Counted from the first letter of the stretch, positions 1 to 5,167 are shown. The stretch is DNA of 5,167 bases from an uncultured Chitinophagaceae bacterium (GCA_937996595.1 CALKVC010000007.1:1-5167), one strand, 5' to 3'. The notes: a model not told the origin generated them from the sequence alone. Numbers and translations: made by a program.

Positions 1-508
1 CCCCAACGGCGAATACCTGGTAAAAATCTACCTCGACGAACAAACCGGCCGGCTGGCCGCTACCGAAAAGTTCGATTCATCCCTGGGCAACGATCCGCTT
101 ACGGTCAAAGAGCTGGAACTGGTAGACCTGCTCGTTTACCGCCGCACCGATATCGGCTATGTGGTAATCATCAACAACCGGCACACCGGTGTACTTCATT
201 TCAATGAAATTTACCGTAATATCACAGTGGGCGATACGTTCAAAGGTTTTATAAAAAAAATCTATCCCGACAATAAGATAGATGTAGCTGCGGGTAAACC
301 AGGGTACGGGCGCGTGGAAGATGAAACGGAAAAGGTTAAGAGGCTTTTACAGGAAAATGGCGGGTATCTCCCGTTCTATGATAAAAGCGACCCCGATGCC
401 ATTTATGATTTCTTTGGCATGAGCAAGAAGACATTCAAGATGGCGGTGGGCAACCTGTATAAACAGCGGGTGATTGCACTTGAAAAAACAGGGATCAGGC
501 TAATATAA
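1..508 (+). CDS. CvfB/YitL-like S1-domain RNA-binding protein, 3' part (5' end outside window)
   Basis: The open frame enters from the left edge (first full codon at base 2) and gives 168 visible residues ending at TAA 506-508. A GTG at 161 lies inside the conserved domain and is not the real start. Residues about 40-96 form an S1-like beta domain, with LLVYRRTDIG and GVLHFNEIY as recognisable strands and loops. Residues about 105-168 match the C-terminal winged helix of the CvfB family, recognisable from GGYLPFYDKSDPDAIYDFF followed by GMSKKTFKMAVGNLYK. CvfB proteins are about 280 residues with several S1 domains plus this winged helix, so roughly 40% of the gene is probably missing. The family binds RNA in the cytoplasm and was linked to virulence-factor regulation in Staphylococcus; the role in Bacteroidota is not established as far as I know. 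No clear intrinsic terminator follows the stop. Confidence 0.88.
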   Translation, partial: PNGEYLVKIYLDEQTGRLAATEKFDSSLGNDPLTVKELELVDLLVYRRTDIGYVVIINNRHTGVLHFNEIYRNITVGDTFKGFIKKIYPDNKIDVAAGKPGYGRVEDETEKVKRLLQENGGYLPFYDKSDPDAIYDFFGMSKKTFKMAVGNLYKQRVIALEKTGIRLI

Positions 509-565
509 CAGTAACGATTAAACGCCTGATTAACCAGTGTACCCGGCTTTTCCAAACCAACCTAT

Positions 566-573
566 AAACTTTG
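566..573 (+). promoter_or_regulatory. Possible Bacteroidota -7 element upstream of the Smr gene
   Basis: The octamer AAACTTTG matches the Bacteroidota primary sigma -7 consensus TAnnTTTG with one mismatch. It lies 16 bases before the TTG start codon. It is followed by ATAAAT, as is the similar element before the thioredoxin-like gene. A run of T at 548-551 could serve as a poor -33 element. If it is used, the leader would be only about ten bases long. The evidence is pattern matching only. Confidence 0.3.
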
Positions 574-589
574 ATAAATCTCAATAACA

Positions 590-844
590 TTGGCCAGGAT
601 AAAAGTTGACCTGCACGATATCTATAATAACAGCAAAGCGATTGACAAAGCGCTTCAGCAGGCATTTGAAGATGCCATAGACAAGAAAATAAAGGAAGTG
701 GAAATCATTCCGGGCAAGGGAAGCGGGCAGCTTCGGAAAAAAGTGGAGCGGTTCCTGCAACTGCCCCATATAAAACCGTTATATCACCGGATTGAAAACG
801 ACAGCAAAAACTTCGGGCGGCTGTTTGTGTATTTCAGGTTTTGA
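590..844 (+). CDS. Small stand-alone Smr-domain protein
   Basis: This 84-residue protein is essentially one Smr domain, the fold also found at the C-terminus of MutS2, where it acts as a DNA or RNA nicking nuclease or nucleic-acid binding module. The visible order is VDLHD at residues 6-10 (family motif LDLHG), a helical stretch at 15-33, VEIIPGKGSGQLRKKV at 37-52 (family motif HGkGxGxLR), and a C-terminal strand region KNFGRLFVYF at 73-82. TTG at 590 is the only ordinary start, because an in-frame TAA lies at 575-577 and no ATG or GTG follows it before the LHD motif. The Gly after LHx and the His before GKG are replaced by Asp and Pro, so nuclease activity should not be assumed. It is probably cytoplasmic, since no signal peptide is present. 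It lies 81 bases after the CvfB-like gene and may have its own promoter. The family is confident; the substrate is unknown. Confidence 0.85.
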   Translation: MARIKVDLHDIYNNSKAIDKALQQAFEDAIDKKIKEVEIIPGKGSGQLRKKVERFLQLPHIKPLYHRIENDSKNFGRLFVYFRF

Positions 845-910
845 AATGAACTACTCATAGCCTCTGCAACTCACGGTGCTGCACATGATGAGTAAAAAGC
901 CATTGATCAG

Positions 911-950
911 TTCATCAAACGCTTTACAGGCCATCCCGCCTGTTCATGAA
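911..950 (+). other. Imperfect inverted repeat / hairpin in the gap after the Smr gene
   Basis: ACAGGC at 926-931 and GCCTGT at 938-943 are perfect complements around a six-base loop. TTCAT at 911-915 and ATGAA at 946-950 can extend the structure with unequal internal bulges. No T-tract follows directly; the nearest T run, at 970-976, is 27 bases away, so this is not a canonical intrinsic terminator. It may protect or end the smr transcript, or be chance. The rest of 845-1042 holds the palindrome and promoter listed separately and no gene I can support. Confidence 0.3.
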
Positions 951-988
951 ATGTATTTACTATTGATTATTTTTTTGTTAACGTGCGG

Positions 989-1000
989 TTATTTAAATAA
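989..1000. promoter_or_regulatory. 12-bp perfect AT-rich palindrome, candidate operator
   Basis: TTATTTAAATAA is a perfect 12-base palindrome, 20-31 bases upstream of the putative -7 element of the thioredoxin/ApbE operon. That is about where a -33 element or an activator/repressor site would lie. Such palindromes also occur by chance in AT-rich gaps. No regulator can be named from the sequence. Confidence 0.2.
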
Positions 1001-1019
1001 TAATCAACACTAAAAAAAC

Positions 1020-1027
1020 CAACTTTG
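1020..1027 (+). promoter_or_regulatory. Probable -7 promoter element of the trx-apbE-DUF4266-DUF3570 operon
   Basis: CAACTTTG matches the Bacteroidota -7 consensus TAnnTTTG at all fixed positions but the first. It is followed by CATAAAT, and the ATG start comes 15 bases after the TTTG. This spacing is almost the same as at the Smr gene. No good TTTG-type -33 element is found at the expected distance; an AT-rich palindrome is there instead. The predicted leader is about ten bases, which is too short for a riboswitch. Confidence 0.35.
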
Positions 1028-1042
1028 CATAAATAAACCTGC

Positions 1043-1483
1043 ATGAAATTACTCCTGATATCCTTATTAAGCAGTTTTCTGTTTTCTGCCCTAACCTGGG
1101 AAACAGACTTTGAAAAAGCCAGGCAAAAAGCTGCTTCTGAAAAAAAACTGATCCTGCTTAATTTCTCCGGATCAGACTGGTGCGGCCCTTGCATCCGGAT
1201 GCATCGGGAAATATTTGAAACAGATGTATTTGAAAAATTCGCAACCGAAAACCTGGTTTTGCTGAATGCTGATTTCCCAAGGCTTAAAAAAAACCAACTC
1301 TCCAAAGCACAGCAAACAAAAAATGACTTTTTAGCAGAAAAATTCAATAATGAAGGTTCATTCCCGCTCACTTTATTGCTGAATGCTGAAGGAAAAGTGC
1401 TGAAAAAATGGGATGGTTTACCAAAAGGTTCAGCGGAAGATTTCACGAAACAGGTAAAATCCATTGTTCTTGGAAATAATTAA
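1043..1483 (+). CDS. Exported thioredoxin-like protein (WCGPC)
   Basis: The 146-residue product starts with a Lys and a hydrophobic stretch (about residues 3-18, LLLISLLSSFLFSAL), a likely signal peptide with cleavage near FSA-LTW. The thioredoxin fold follows: an amphipathic helix at 21-33, the strand LILLNFSG at 36-43, the redox motif WCGPC at 46-50, and the probable cis-proline P108 in SFPLT. Residues 78-101, which include DFPRLKKNQLSKAQQ, form the insertion typical of the Thioredoxin_7-like branch of exported thioredoxins. The protein probably acts in the periplasm or at the inner membrane as a thiol-disulfide oxidoreductase. Natural partners are the Cys-X-Cys lipoprotein and the ApbE-related proteins encoded next to it. 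It is the first gene of the operon, and its last 20 bases overlap the longest possible ApbE frame. The ATG is the first in-frame start and is followed directly by the signal-like segment. The partner is inference; the fold is secure. Confidence 0.88.
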   Translation: MKLLLISLLSSFLFSALTWETDFEKARQKAASEKKLILLNFSGSDWCGPCIRMHREIFETDVFEKFATENLVLLNADFPRLKKNQLSKAQQTKNDFLAEKFNNEGSFPLTLLLNAEGKVLKKWDGLPKGSAEDFTKQVKSIVLGNN

Positions 1484-2423
1484 TACCAGTCAACAAAAAA
1501 GCGCCTTATTCAGGAAGATATTGAAACTGATGGGTAACCGCTTTGAAATAAGCGTAGTTGATGCAGATGAAAAACGGGCTGGCGTTTGTATTGATGCCGC
1601 CGTTGCGGAAATCAGGCGGATTGAAACCCTGTTAACAACTTACAACGAATCCAGCCTCACCAACAAGGTAAACCGGTATGCAGGTATTTCACCGGTTGAA
1701 GTAGGCCCGGAATTTTTTTACCTCGTGAAACGGTCAAAAAGAATTTCTGAAATTACCCAGGGAGCATTTGATATAACGTACGGATCTATCGATAAAAAAT
1801 TGTGGAATTTTGATAAAGAAATGACGAGCCTGCCAGACCCGGATACAGCCCGGGATATGATACGGCTTATCAATTACAGGAATGTAGTTTTGGATGAGCA
1901 GCATTACACCGTATTCCTGAAGGAAAAAGGCATGCGGATCGGGTTTGGTGGTATCGGTAAAGGATATGCAGCAGAAAGGGCTAAGCAAATATTACTGGAT
2001 CATGATGTAAAAAGCGGTATTGTAAATGCAGCAGGCGACCTAACCACCTGGGGTTATCAGCCCGATGGAAAACCATGGACAATCGGTATTGCTGCACCCG
2101 ATGATACCAGGCAAATTTTTTCACACCTGGATATTACCAATACATCGGTGGCAACTTCCGGCAATTATGAAAAATTCATCCTGGTAAACGGGAAAAAGTA
2201 TTCACATACCATTGATCCGAAAACGGGCTTACCGGTAACCGGTATAAAAAGTGTTACCATCATATCTCCCAATGCAGAATTAGCGGATGCCATGGCTACC
2301 CCGGTAATGATCATGGGTACAAAAGCCGGATTAAACATGATAAACCAGATTAAAGGCATGGCATGTATCATTATTGATGATAATGACAAGTTATTTACTT
2401 CAAAAAACATACAAATCAAATGA
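1464..2423 (+). CDS. apbE: FAD:protein FMN transferase (ApbE family)
   Basis: ApbE enzymes split FAD and attach FMN covalently to a Thr or Ser of a target protein, using Mg2+. All hallmark blocks are present in the 319 residues: LMGNRFEIS at 22-30, RRIETLLTTYN at 51-61, GFGGIGKGYAAERA at 160-173, NAAGD at 188-192, SVATSGNY at 228-235, SHTIDPKTGLP at 247-257 and the metal-binding ADAMATP at 274-280. Length and motifs suggest an intact enzyme. The start is uncertain: TTG 1464 (used here) overlaps the thioredoxin-like gene by 20 bases, TTG 1470 and TTG 1521 are alternatives, and ATG 1530 would begin inside the conserved LMGN block. An in-frame TAA at 1455 excludes any earlier start. No signal peptide or lipobox is visible from any of these starts, which is odd for an enzyme with extracytoplasmic targets. 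Its stop overlaps the next ATG by four bases (ATGA), implying coupled translation. Confidence 0.93.
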   Translation: MFLEIINTSQQKSALFRKILKLMGNRFEISVVDADEKRAGVCIDAAVAEIRRIETLLTTYNESSLTNKVNRYAGISPVEVGPEFFYLVKRSKRISEITQGAFDITYGSIDKKLWNFDKEMTSLPDPDTARDMIRLINYRNVVLDEQHYTVFLKEKGMRIGFGGIGKGYAAERAKQILLDHDVKSGIVNAAGDLTTWGYQPDGKPWTIGIAAPDDTRQIFSHLDITNTSVATSGNYEKFILVNGKKYSHTIDPKTGLPVTGIKSVTIISPNAELADAMATPVMIMGTKAGLNMINQIKGMACIIIDDNDKLFTSKNIQIK

Positions 2424-2659
2424 AACTACAGAAACAGTTTCCCGGAATCGCTTTACCGGCTTTGACAATTGCGCTTAGCGCCCTATTGCCCGTCTCATGC
2501 ACTAACGTAAAGGGATACCAGAAAAACAGGCTGAATGATGCGGAGATGTCTCTATCCAACCGAAAGATTGAAAAGACAGAACTCAATTTTCAATCTTACC
2601 GCGAAGGGGCTTCAGGTGCCAATGGCGGAAAAACTGGTGGTGGATGCGGTTGTAACTAA
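2420..2659 (+). CDS. Small DUF4266-type lipoprotein with C-terminal GGGCGCN
   Basis: The 79-residue product starts with basic residues and a hydrophobic segment (about 8-25), ending at LLPVSC, with C27 as the probable lipidated cysteine. Pro at -3 makes the lipobox imperfect. The mature part holds the DUF4266-like block VKGYQKNRLNDAEM at 30-43, a charged middle, then a glycine-rich tail with C76 and C78 in GGGCGCN at the very end. I recall DUF4266 as a small protein family encoded next to ApbE and DUF3570 genes; its biochemical function is unknown to me. The tail could bind a metal or form a mixed disulfide, which would suit the thioredoxin-like protein two genes upstream. It shares ATGA with the end of apbE and lies 20 bases before the barrel gene, so the genes are surely co-transcribed. 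Assignment rests on remembered family features, not a search. Confidence 0.8.
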   Translation: MKLQKQFPGIALPALTIALSALLPVSCTNVKGYQKNRLNDAEMSLSNRKIEKTELNFQSYREGASGANGGKTGGGCGCN

Positions 2660-2679
2660 TTAAACCCAAATCATTCTAC

Positions 2680-3864
2680 ATGAAAAAACTGTCTTTATCG
2701 GTCCTCGGATTCTATATCGGTATGCTTGCTGCATTTTCCCAGAAAAGTCAGGACACCGACTCAGCATACAAATCGCGTAAACTAAAACTGGAAGAAGTAA
2801 ACCTTGTTTCAAGCTATTACCGGCAGGATGGCAATAATGCAACAGTAACCGGTGGTATTGGCTCCGAAAAACTTACAGATATATCCAATACGGTTGACCT
2901 TACCATCAGTAAATATGACAGGAAGTACCGTAAACACAAACTGACATTGGAATTCGGGCTGGACCATTATACATCCGCTTCATCAGATAAGATAGATCCA
3001 AAAACCATTTCTTCTGCATCATCTGAAGATACCCGGTTTTATCCATCACTGGGCTGGTCGGTAGAGAATGAAAAAAAAGGCACCACACTGGGTGCAGGCC
3101 TTTCCTATTCCGGTGAATACGATTACAGTTCAATCGGCGCCAATGTTAGTTATTCAAAAAAGACCAATAACAGGAACGGGGAACTGATATTAAAAGGCCA
3201 GGTGTTTTTTGACCAGGTAAGCCTGATATACCCGGAAGAATTAAGGTCAGGCAGAGGTTCTCAAGGCAGCAGCAGCCGCAACAGCATTAGCGGGGCCATC
3301 GGGTGGAACCAAATTATCAATAAACGGCTTCAGCTATCAATTGATGCTGAAATTGTTTCGCAGCATGGATACCTCAGCCTGCCGTTTCACCGAGTATATT
3401 TCAATGATAATTCAGCTCATGTTGAGAAACTCCCTTCACAAAGGTTGAAATTACCTGTTGGCCTAAGGGCCAGTTATTTCATAGGCGACAAATTCATTGT
3501 ACGAAGCTGGTACCGGTTCTACCACGACGATTGGGGAATCAATTCCAATGCCATCCAACTGGAAACAGTGGTTAAGATAACCCCGTTCTTTTCCATCACC
3601 CCATTCTACCGTTTTTACCAGCAAACCGGTTCCACTTATTTTGCGCCTTACAGGGAACACACATCCGCCGATGAATTTTACACAAGTAATTATGCCTTAT
3701 CGGAATTCAACAGTCACTTTTTGGGAGCAGGTGTTCGTATAGCACCTCCCAAACCTTTGATAAAAGCCATCAGGTTACATTCACTTGAGTTACGGTATGG
3801 CCATTATGACAGAACAACAAACCTGAATGCAAATATCATTTCATTGCATTTGAAGTTCAAATAG
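2680..3864 (+). CDS. DUF3570-type outer-membrane beta-barrel protein
   Basis: The 394-residue protein has a signal peptide (basic start, hydrophobic residues 4-19, cleavage near FSQ). The conserved N-terminal block of DUF3570 follows: SSYYRQDGNNATVTGGIG at 44-61, then KLTDIS at 64-69. After it come many alternating amphipathic strands rich in Tyr, Ser and Asn, ending in IISLHLKFK, whose last aromatic residue is typical of BAM-inserted barrels. The most notable segment is D95-H-Y-T-S-A-S101 (bases 2962-2982), which fits the ApbE target pattern Dxx(s/t)gA(T/S) except for Ser in place of the less conserved Gly. S101 would be the FMN acceptor if the site is used. The ATG at 2680 is the first in frame before the signal segment, and it lies 20 bases after the DUF4266 stop. 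Length appears normal for the family. Its position as last gene of an ApbE operon suggests a flavin-dependent or redox envelope role, which is inference. Confidence 0.85.
   Translation: MKKLSLSVLGFYIGMLAAFSQKSQDTDSAYKSRKLKLEEVNLVSSYYRQDGNNATVTGGIGSEKLTDISNTVDLTISKYDRKYRKHKLTLEFGLDHYTSASSDKIDPKTISSASSEDTRFYPSLGWSVENEKKGTTLGAGLSYSGEYDYSSIGANVSYSKKTNNRNGELILKGQVFFDQVSLIYPEELRSGRGSQGSSSRNSISGAIGWNQIINKRLQLSIDAEIVSQHGYLSLPFHRVYFNDNSAHVEKLPSQRLKLPVGLRASYFIGDKFIVRSWYRFYHDDWGINSNAIQLETVVKITPFFSITPFYRFYQQTGSTYFAPYREHTSADEFYTSNYALSEFNSHFLGAGVRIAPPKPLIKAIRLHSLELRYGHYDRTTNLNANIISLHLKFK
2962..2982 (+). other. Candidate ApbE flavinylation site in the DUF3570 protein
   Basis: The codons GAC CAT TAT ACA TCC GCT TCA encode DHYTSAS, residues 95-101. 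Compared with the known ApbE acceptor pattern Dxx(s/t)gA(T/S), the Asp, the Ser/Thr, the Ala and the acceptor Ser are all in place; only Gly is replaced by Ser. It is the only such match I found among the proteins of the operon. Whether FMN is really attached is untested. Confidence 0.45.
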
Positions 3865-3867
3865 TGA

Positions 3868-3900
3868 TCAAAAAAAAACTGCCCCGAAACAGGGCAGCTT
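3868..3900 (-). terminator. Intrinsic terminator between convergent genes, strongest for the minus strand
   Basis: CTGCCC at 3879-3884 pairs with GGGCAG at 3892-3897 around a seven-base loop (CGAAACA). Nine A residues at 3870-3878 become a T9 tract after the hairpin on the minus strand, giving a canonical terminator for the T9SS-secreted protein gene, whose stop is 29 bases before the hairpin. On the plus strand the hairpin is followed only by CTTTACT, so it may end the DUF3570 operon less efficiently. Confidence 0.85.
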
Positions 3901-3925
3901 TACTGAAGTTTACATATTTATTTCT

Positions 3926-5167
3926 TTATTGCTTTACAACTTTCAAACTTTGTTGTCCAAGCCCGCCGGATACCTGAACCATATAAATACCCGGTTTAAG
4001 GTTTCCGCCGAATACATACCGTTGCTTCCCGGTAATATCATCCTGCAGCAGCCTGTGTCCCAGCATATCCGTAACCGTTATGGTCACTTTTCCCTTCAGG
4101 CCCGGTTGAAGCAAGAGCGAGAATGCATCATTGCTGGGATTTGGATATGCCTGGATGCTCTGTCCTGCCTTTTCTTCAAGGCTTGCCATTTTACTCATTC
4201 CGGCCAACGGCGGCGCGCAATTAGGCCCAACGCTGATATTAGACAATGAACTTACACAACCCCTTGAATCCTTCACATAACCGGTATAGGTACCCGAAGA
4301 TAACCCGGTAAATACATTGCTGGCCTGGTAATTTACATTATCAAGACTGTATGTATACGGGCCAAAACCACCGGTGCGGAACAACTGTATAGAACCGTTA
4401 GCCGTTTCACACGAACTTGCCGGAGCCGCATAAGCAGTTACATTGATCGTATTCTGGCTGATGGTAACATTTACGGATGCCGTACATCCTTTCAGGTCTT
4501 TAGCCCATGCGGTATAATTACCCGCTGCCAGCCCGGTAAAATAGGCACTACCCTGGTAGGTAACATTATCTAAACTGTACGTGTAAGGCGCAACACCACC
4601 TGACGGCCTTACCTGTATGAAACCGTCGTTCACACAGGCACTGGTATTGGCATGGCTCTCTGTGGTGGAAAGCGCCGGATCCTGGTTAACAATAATTCCG
4701 GTAAGAGAGCCGGTGCAACCCTTGCTGTCTTTAACCCATCCGGTATACGTGCCACTGGCAAGCCCGGTAAATATATTGCTTACCTGGTAGGTAACATTAT
4801 CAAGGCTATAGGTATACGGGCCAACACCGCCAGTTCTGTATAATTCTATGATACCATTGTTAGTACAACTGCTGGCACTGCGCGGGTATGCCGTTACCGT
4901 AATGGTTGATGCGGCATCGGTACCTATCACAATCCCAAACTGGGCATTCTTGCAACCCTTTGAATCCTGTACCCAGGCGTTATAAGTACCTGCTGCCAGG
5001 CCTGTAAAACGGTTGCTGGCCTGCCATGGGCCGCTTGGGCCGGTAATACTGTAAGTATAACCCGGTACACCTCCGCCAGGCTGAATTTCTATATAACCTG
5101 TATTGGAACAGGCGCTGGTATTTATCTTGGTAGCCGTTACCGTTATGGCCGGCGCCTGAGATACCGT
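3926..5167 (-). CDS. T9SS-secreted SprB-repeat protein, C-terminal part (start outside window)
   Basis: The frame is open from the right edge to the stop at 3926-3928, giving 413 visible residues; a GTG at 4928-4930 is internal to a repeat and not the start. Four SprB-like repeats of about 75-81 residues come first. Each has two cysteines 50-52 residues apart (C20/C72, C101/C151, C178/C228, C253/C304) and the anchors YTYS, FTGL and KGC (RGC in the fourth). A linker with a lone C317 follows, then a type A T9SS sorting domain at about 338-413, recognisable from AYPNPSNDAF, VTDMLGHRL and LKPGIYMVQV. Such proteins cross the outer membrane by the type IX system and are released or anchored at the cell surface; SprB itself is a gliding adhesin in Flavobacterium. 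Adhesion is a reasonable guess here, but N-terminal domains that would define the role are not visible. It converges on the ApbE operon and ends at a strong terminator. Confidence 0.9.
   Translation of the reverse strand, partial: TVSQAPAITVTATKINTSACSNTGYIEIQPGGGVPGYTYSITGPSGPWQASNRFTGLAAGTYNAWVQDSKGCKNAQFGIVIGTDAASTITVTAYPRSASSCTNNGIIELYRTGGVGPYTYSLDNVTYQVSNIFTGLASGTYTGWVKDSKGCTGSLTGIIVNQDPALSTTESHANTSACVNDGFIQVRPSGGVAPYTYSLDNVTYQGSAYFTGLAAGNYTAWAKDLKGCTASVNVTISQNTINVTAYAAPASSCETANGSIQLFRTGGFGPYTYSLDNVNYQASNVFTGLSSGTYTGYVKDSRGCVSSLSNISVGPNCAPPLAGMSKMASLEEKAGQSIQAYPNPSNDAFSLLLQPGLKGKVTITVTDMLGHRLLQDDITGKQRYVFGGNLKPGIYMVQVSGGLGQQSLKVVKQ
3929..4156 (-). other. Type A T9SS C-terminal sorting domain
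   Basis: Residues 338-413 of the visible protein contain the usual three blocks of the Por secretion sorting domain: YPNPSNDAF near its start, the strand-turn VTDMLGHRL in the middle, and LKPGIYMVQV followed by the short basic end SLKVVKQ. In this family the domain directs export through the type IX machinery and is then cut off. The assignment is by motif recognition. Confidence 0.9.
4220..5146 (-). repeat. Four tandem SprB-like protein repeats with an alternating A-B-A-B pattern
   Basis: Units lie at about 4904-5146 (R1), 4673-4903 (R2), 4448-4672 (R3) and 4220-4447 (R4), with 228 and 231 bases between equivalent points of R4, R3 and R2. R1 and R3 share NTSAC and LAAG followed by an AW dipeptide. 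R2 and R4 share TAY, SSC, RTGG and GTYTG. This suggests that a two-repeat block was duplicated. R1 is the most diverged: it has ITGPSGPW where the others have SLDNV followed by T or N. Each unit holds one likely disulfide pair. Confidence 0.85.

Noticed and set aside
161..163. GTG as the start of a small 115-residue gene
   Set aside because: The frame is open to the left edge, and the upstream residues continue the S1-like domain, so this is the 3' part of a longer gene.
853..893. ACTCAT / ATGAGT inverted repeat with TGCA-rich interior as a terminator for the Smr gene
   Set aside because: The arms are only six bases with a long spacer and no T-tract follows, so it does not meet the form of an intrinsic terminator.
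967..1464. Long minus-strand open frame opposite the thioredoxin-like gene
   Set aside because: It is an antisense shadow: the plus strand encodes a clear WCGPC thioredoxin fold over the same bases, and the minus translation shows only low-complexity Ser/Phe content from antisense Lys/Glu codons.
2603..2623. EGASGAN in the DUF4266 lipoprotein (residues 62-68) as an ApbE flavinylation site
   Set aside because: It resembles Dxx(s/t)gA(T/S), but the Asp is Glu and the acceptor Thr/Ser is Asn, so no hydroxyl is available for FMN. It may be worth comparing in homologues but cannot be called a site here.
3929..4249. Plus-strand open frame opposite the T9SS sorting domain
   Set aside because: The minus strand encodes a recognisable sorting domain and repeats here; the plus frame has no recognisable domain and lies inside that gene.
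4928..4930. GTG as the start of the SprB-repeat gene
   Set aside because: The same frame continues without a stop for 79 more codons to the window edge and encodes another full repeat with its cysteine pair, so the gene begins outside the window.

Overview
The window reads as a chromosomal segment of a Bacteroidota bacterium, plausibly of the Chitinophagaceae type; the family-level placement is an inference from overall feel. The signs are a type IX secretion (T9SS) C-terminal sorting domain with SprB-type repeats, promoter-like TTTG elements in place of a sigma70 -10 box, weak or absent Shine-Dalgarno sequences, a CvfB-type RNA-binding protein, and a thioredoxin / ApbE / DUF4266 / DUF3570 cassette. 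No tRNA, rRNA, CRISPR array or insertion sequence was seen.

Layout, left to right. (1) Bases 1-508, plus strand: the 3' part of a CvfB/YitL-like S1-domain RNA-binding protein, cut by the window edge. (2) Bases 590-844, plus strand: a stand-alone Smr-domain protein with a TTG start and variant motifs. (3) Bases 845-1042: a gap of about 200 bases with a small hairpin, a 12-bp AT-rich palindrome and a probable promoter. (4) Bases 1043-3864, plus strand: a tight four-gene operon encoding an exported thioredoxin-like protein (WCGPC), an FAD:protein FMN transferase (ApbE), a small DUF4266-type lipoprotein ending in GGGCGCN, and a DUF3570-type outer-membrane beta-barrel protein. The genes overlap by about 20 and 4 bases at the first two junctions; the last junction has a 20-base gap. 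(5) Bases 3868-3900: an intrinsic terminator between convergent genes, with its T-tract on the minus strand. (6) Bases 3926-5167, minus strand: the C-terminal 413 residues of a large T9SS-secreted protein with four SprB-like repeats and a type A sorting domain. Its start lies beyond the right edge.

The operon is the most interesting part. ApbE enzymes attach FMN to a Thr or Ser in a Dxx(s/t)gA(T/S) motif of extracytoplasmic proteins. The DUF3570 protein in the same operon has a matching heptapeptide, DHYTSAS, at residues 95-101. This suggests, but does not prove, that the barrel protein is the flavinylation target, with the thioredoxin-like protein and the CGC-ending lipoprotein providing thiol or metal chemistry at the envelope. 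The gene association is, as far as I recall, a recurring one in Bacteroidota and other Gram-negatives. Its biological function is not known to me.
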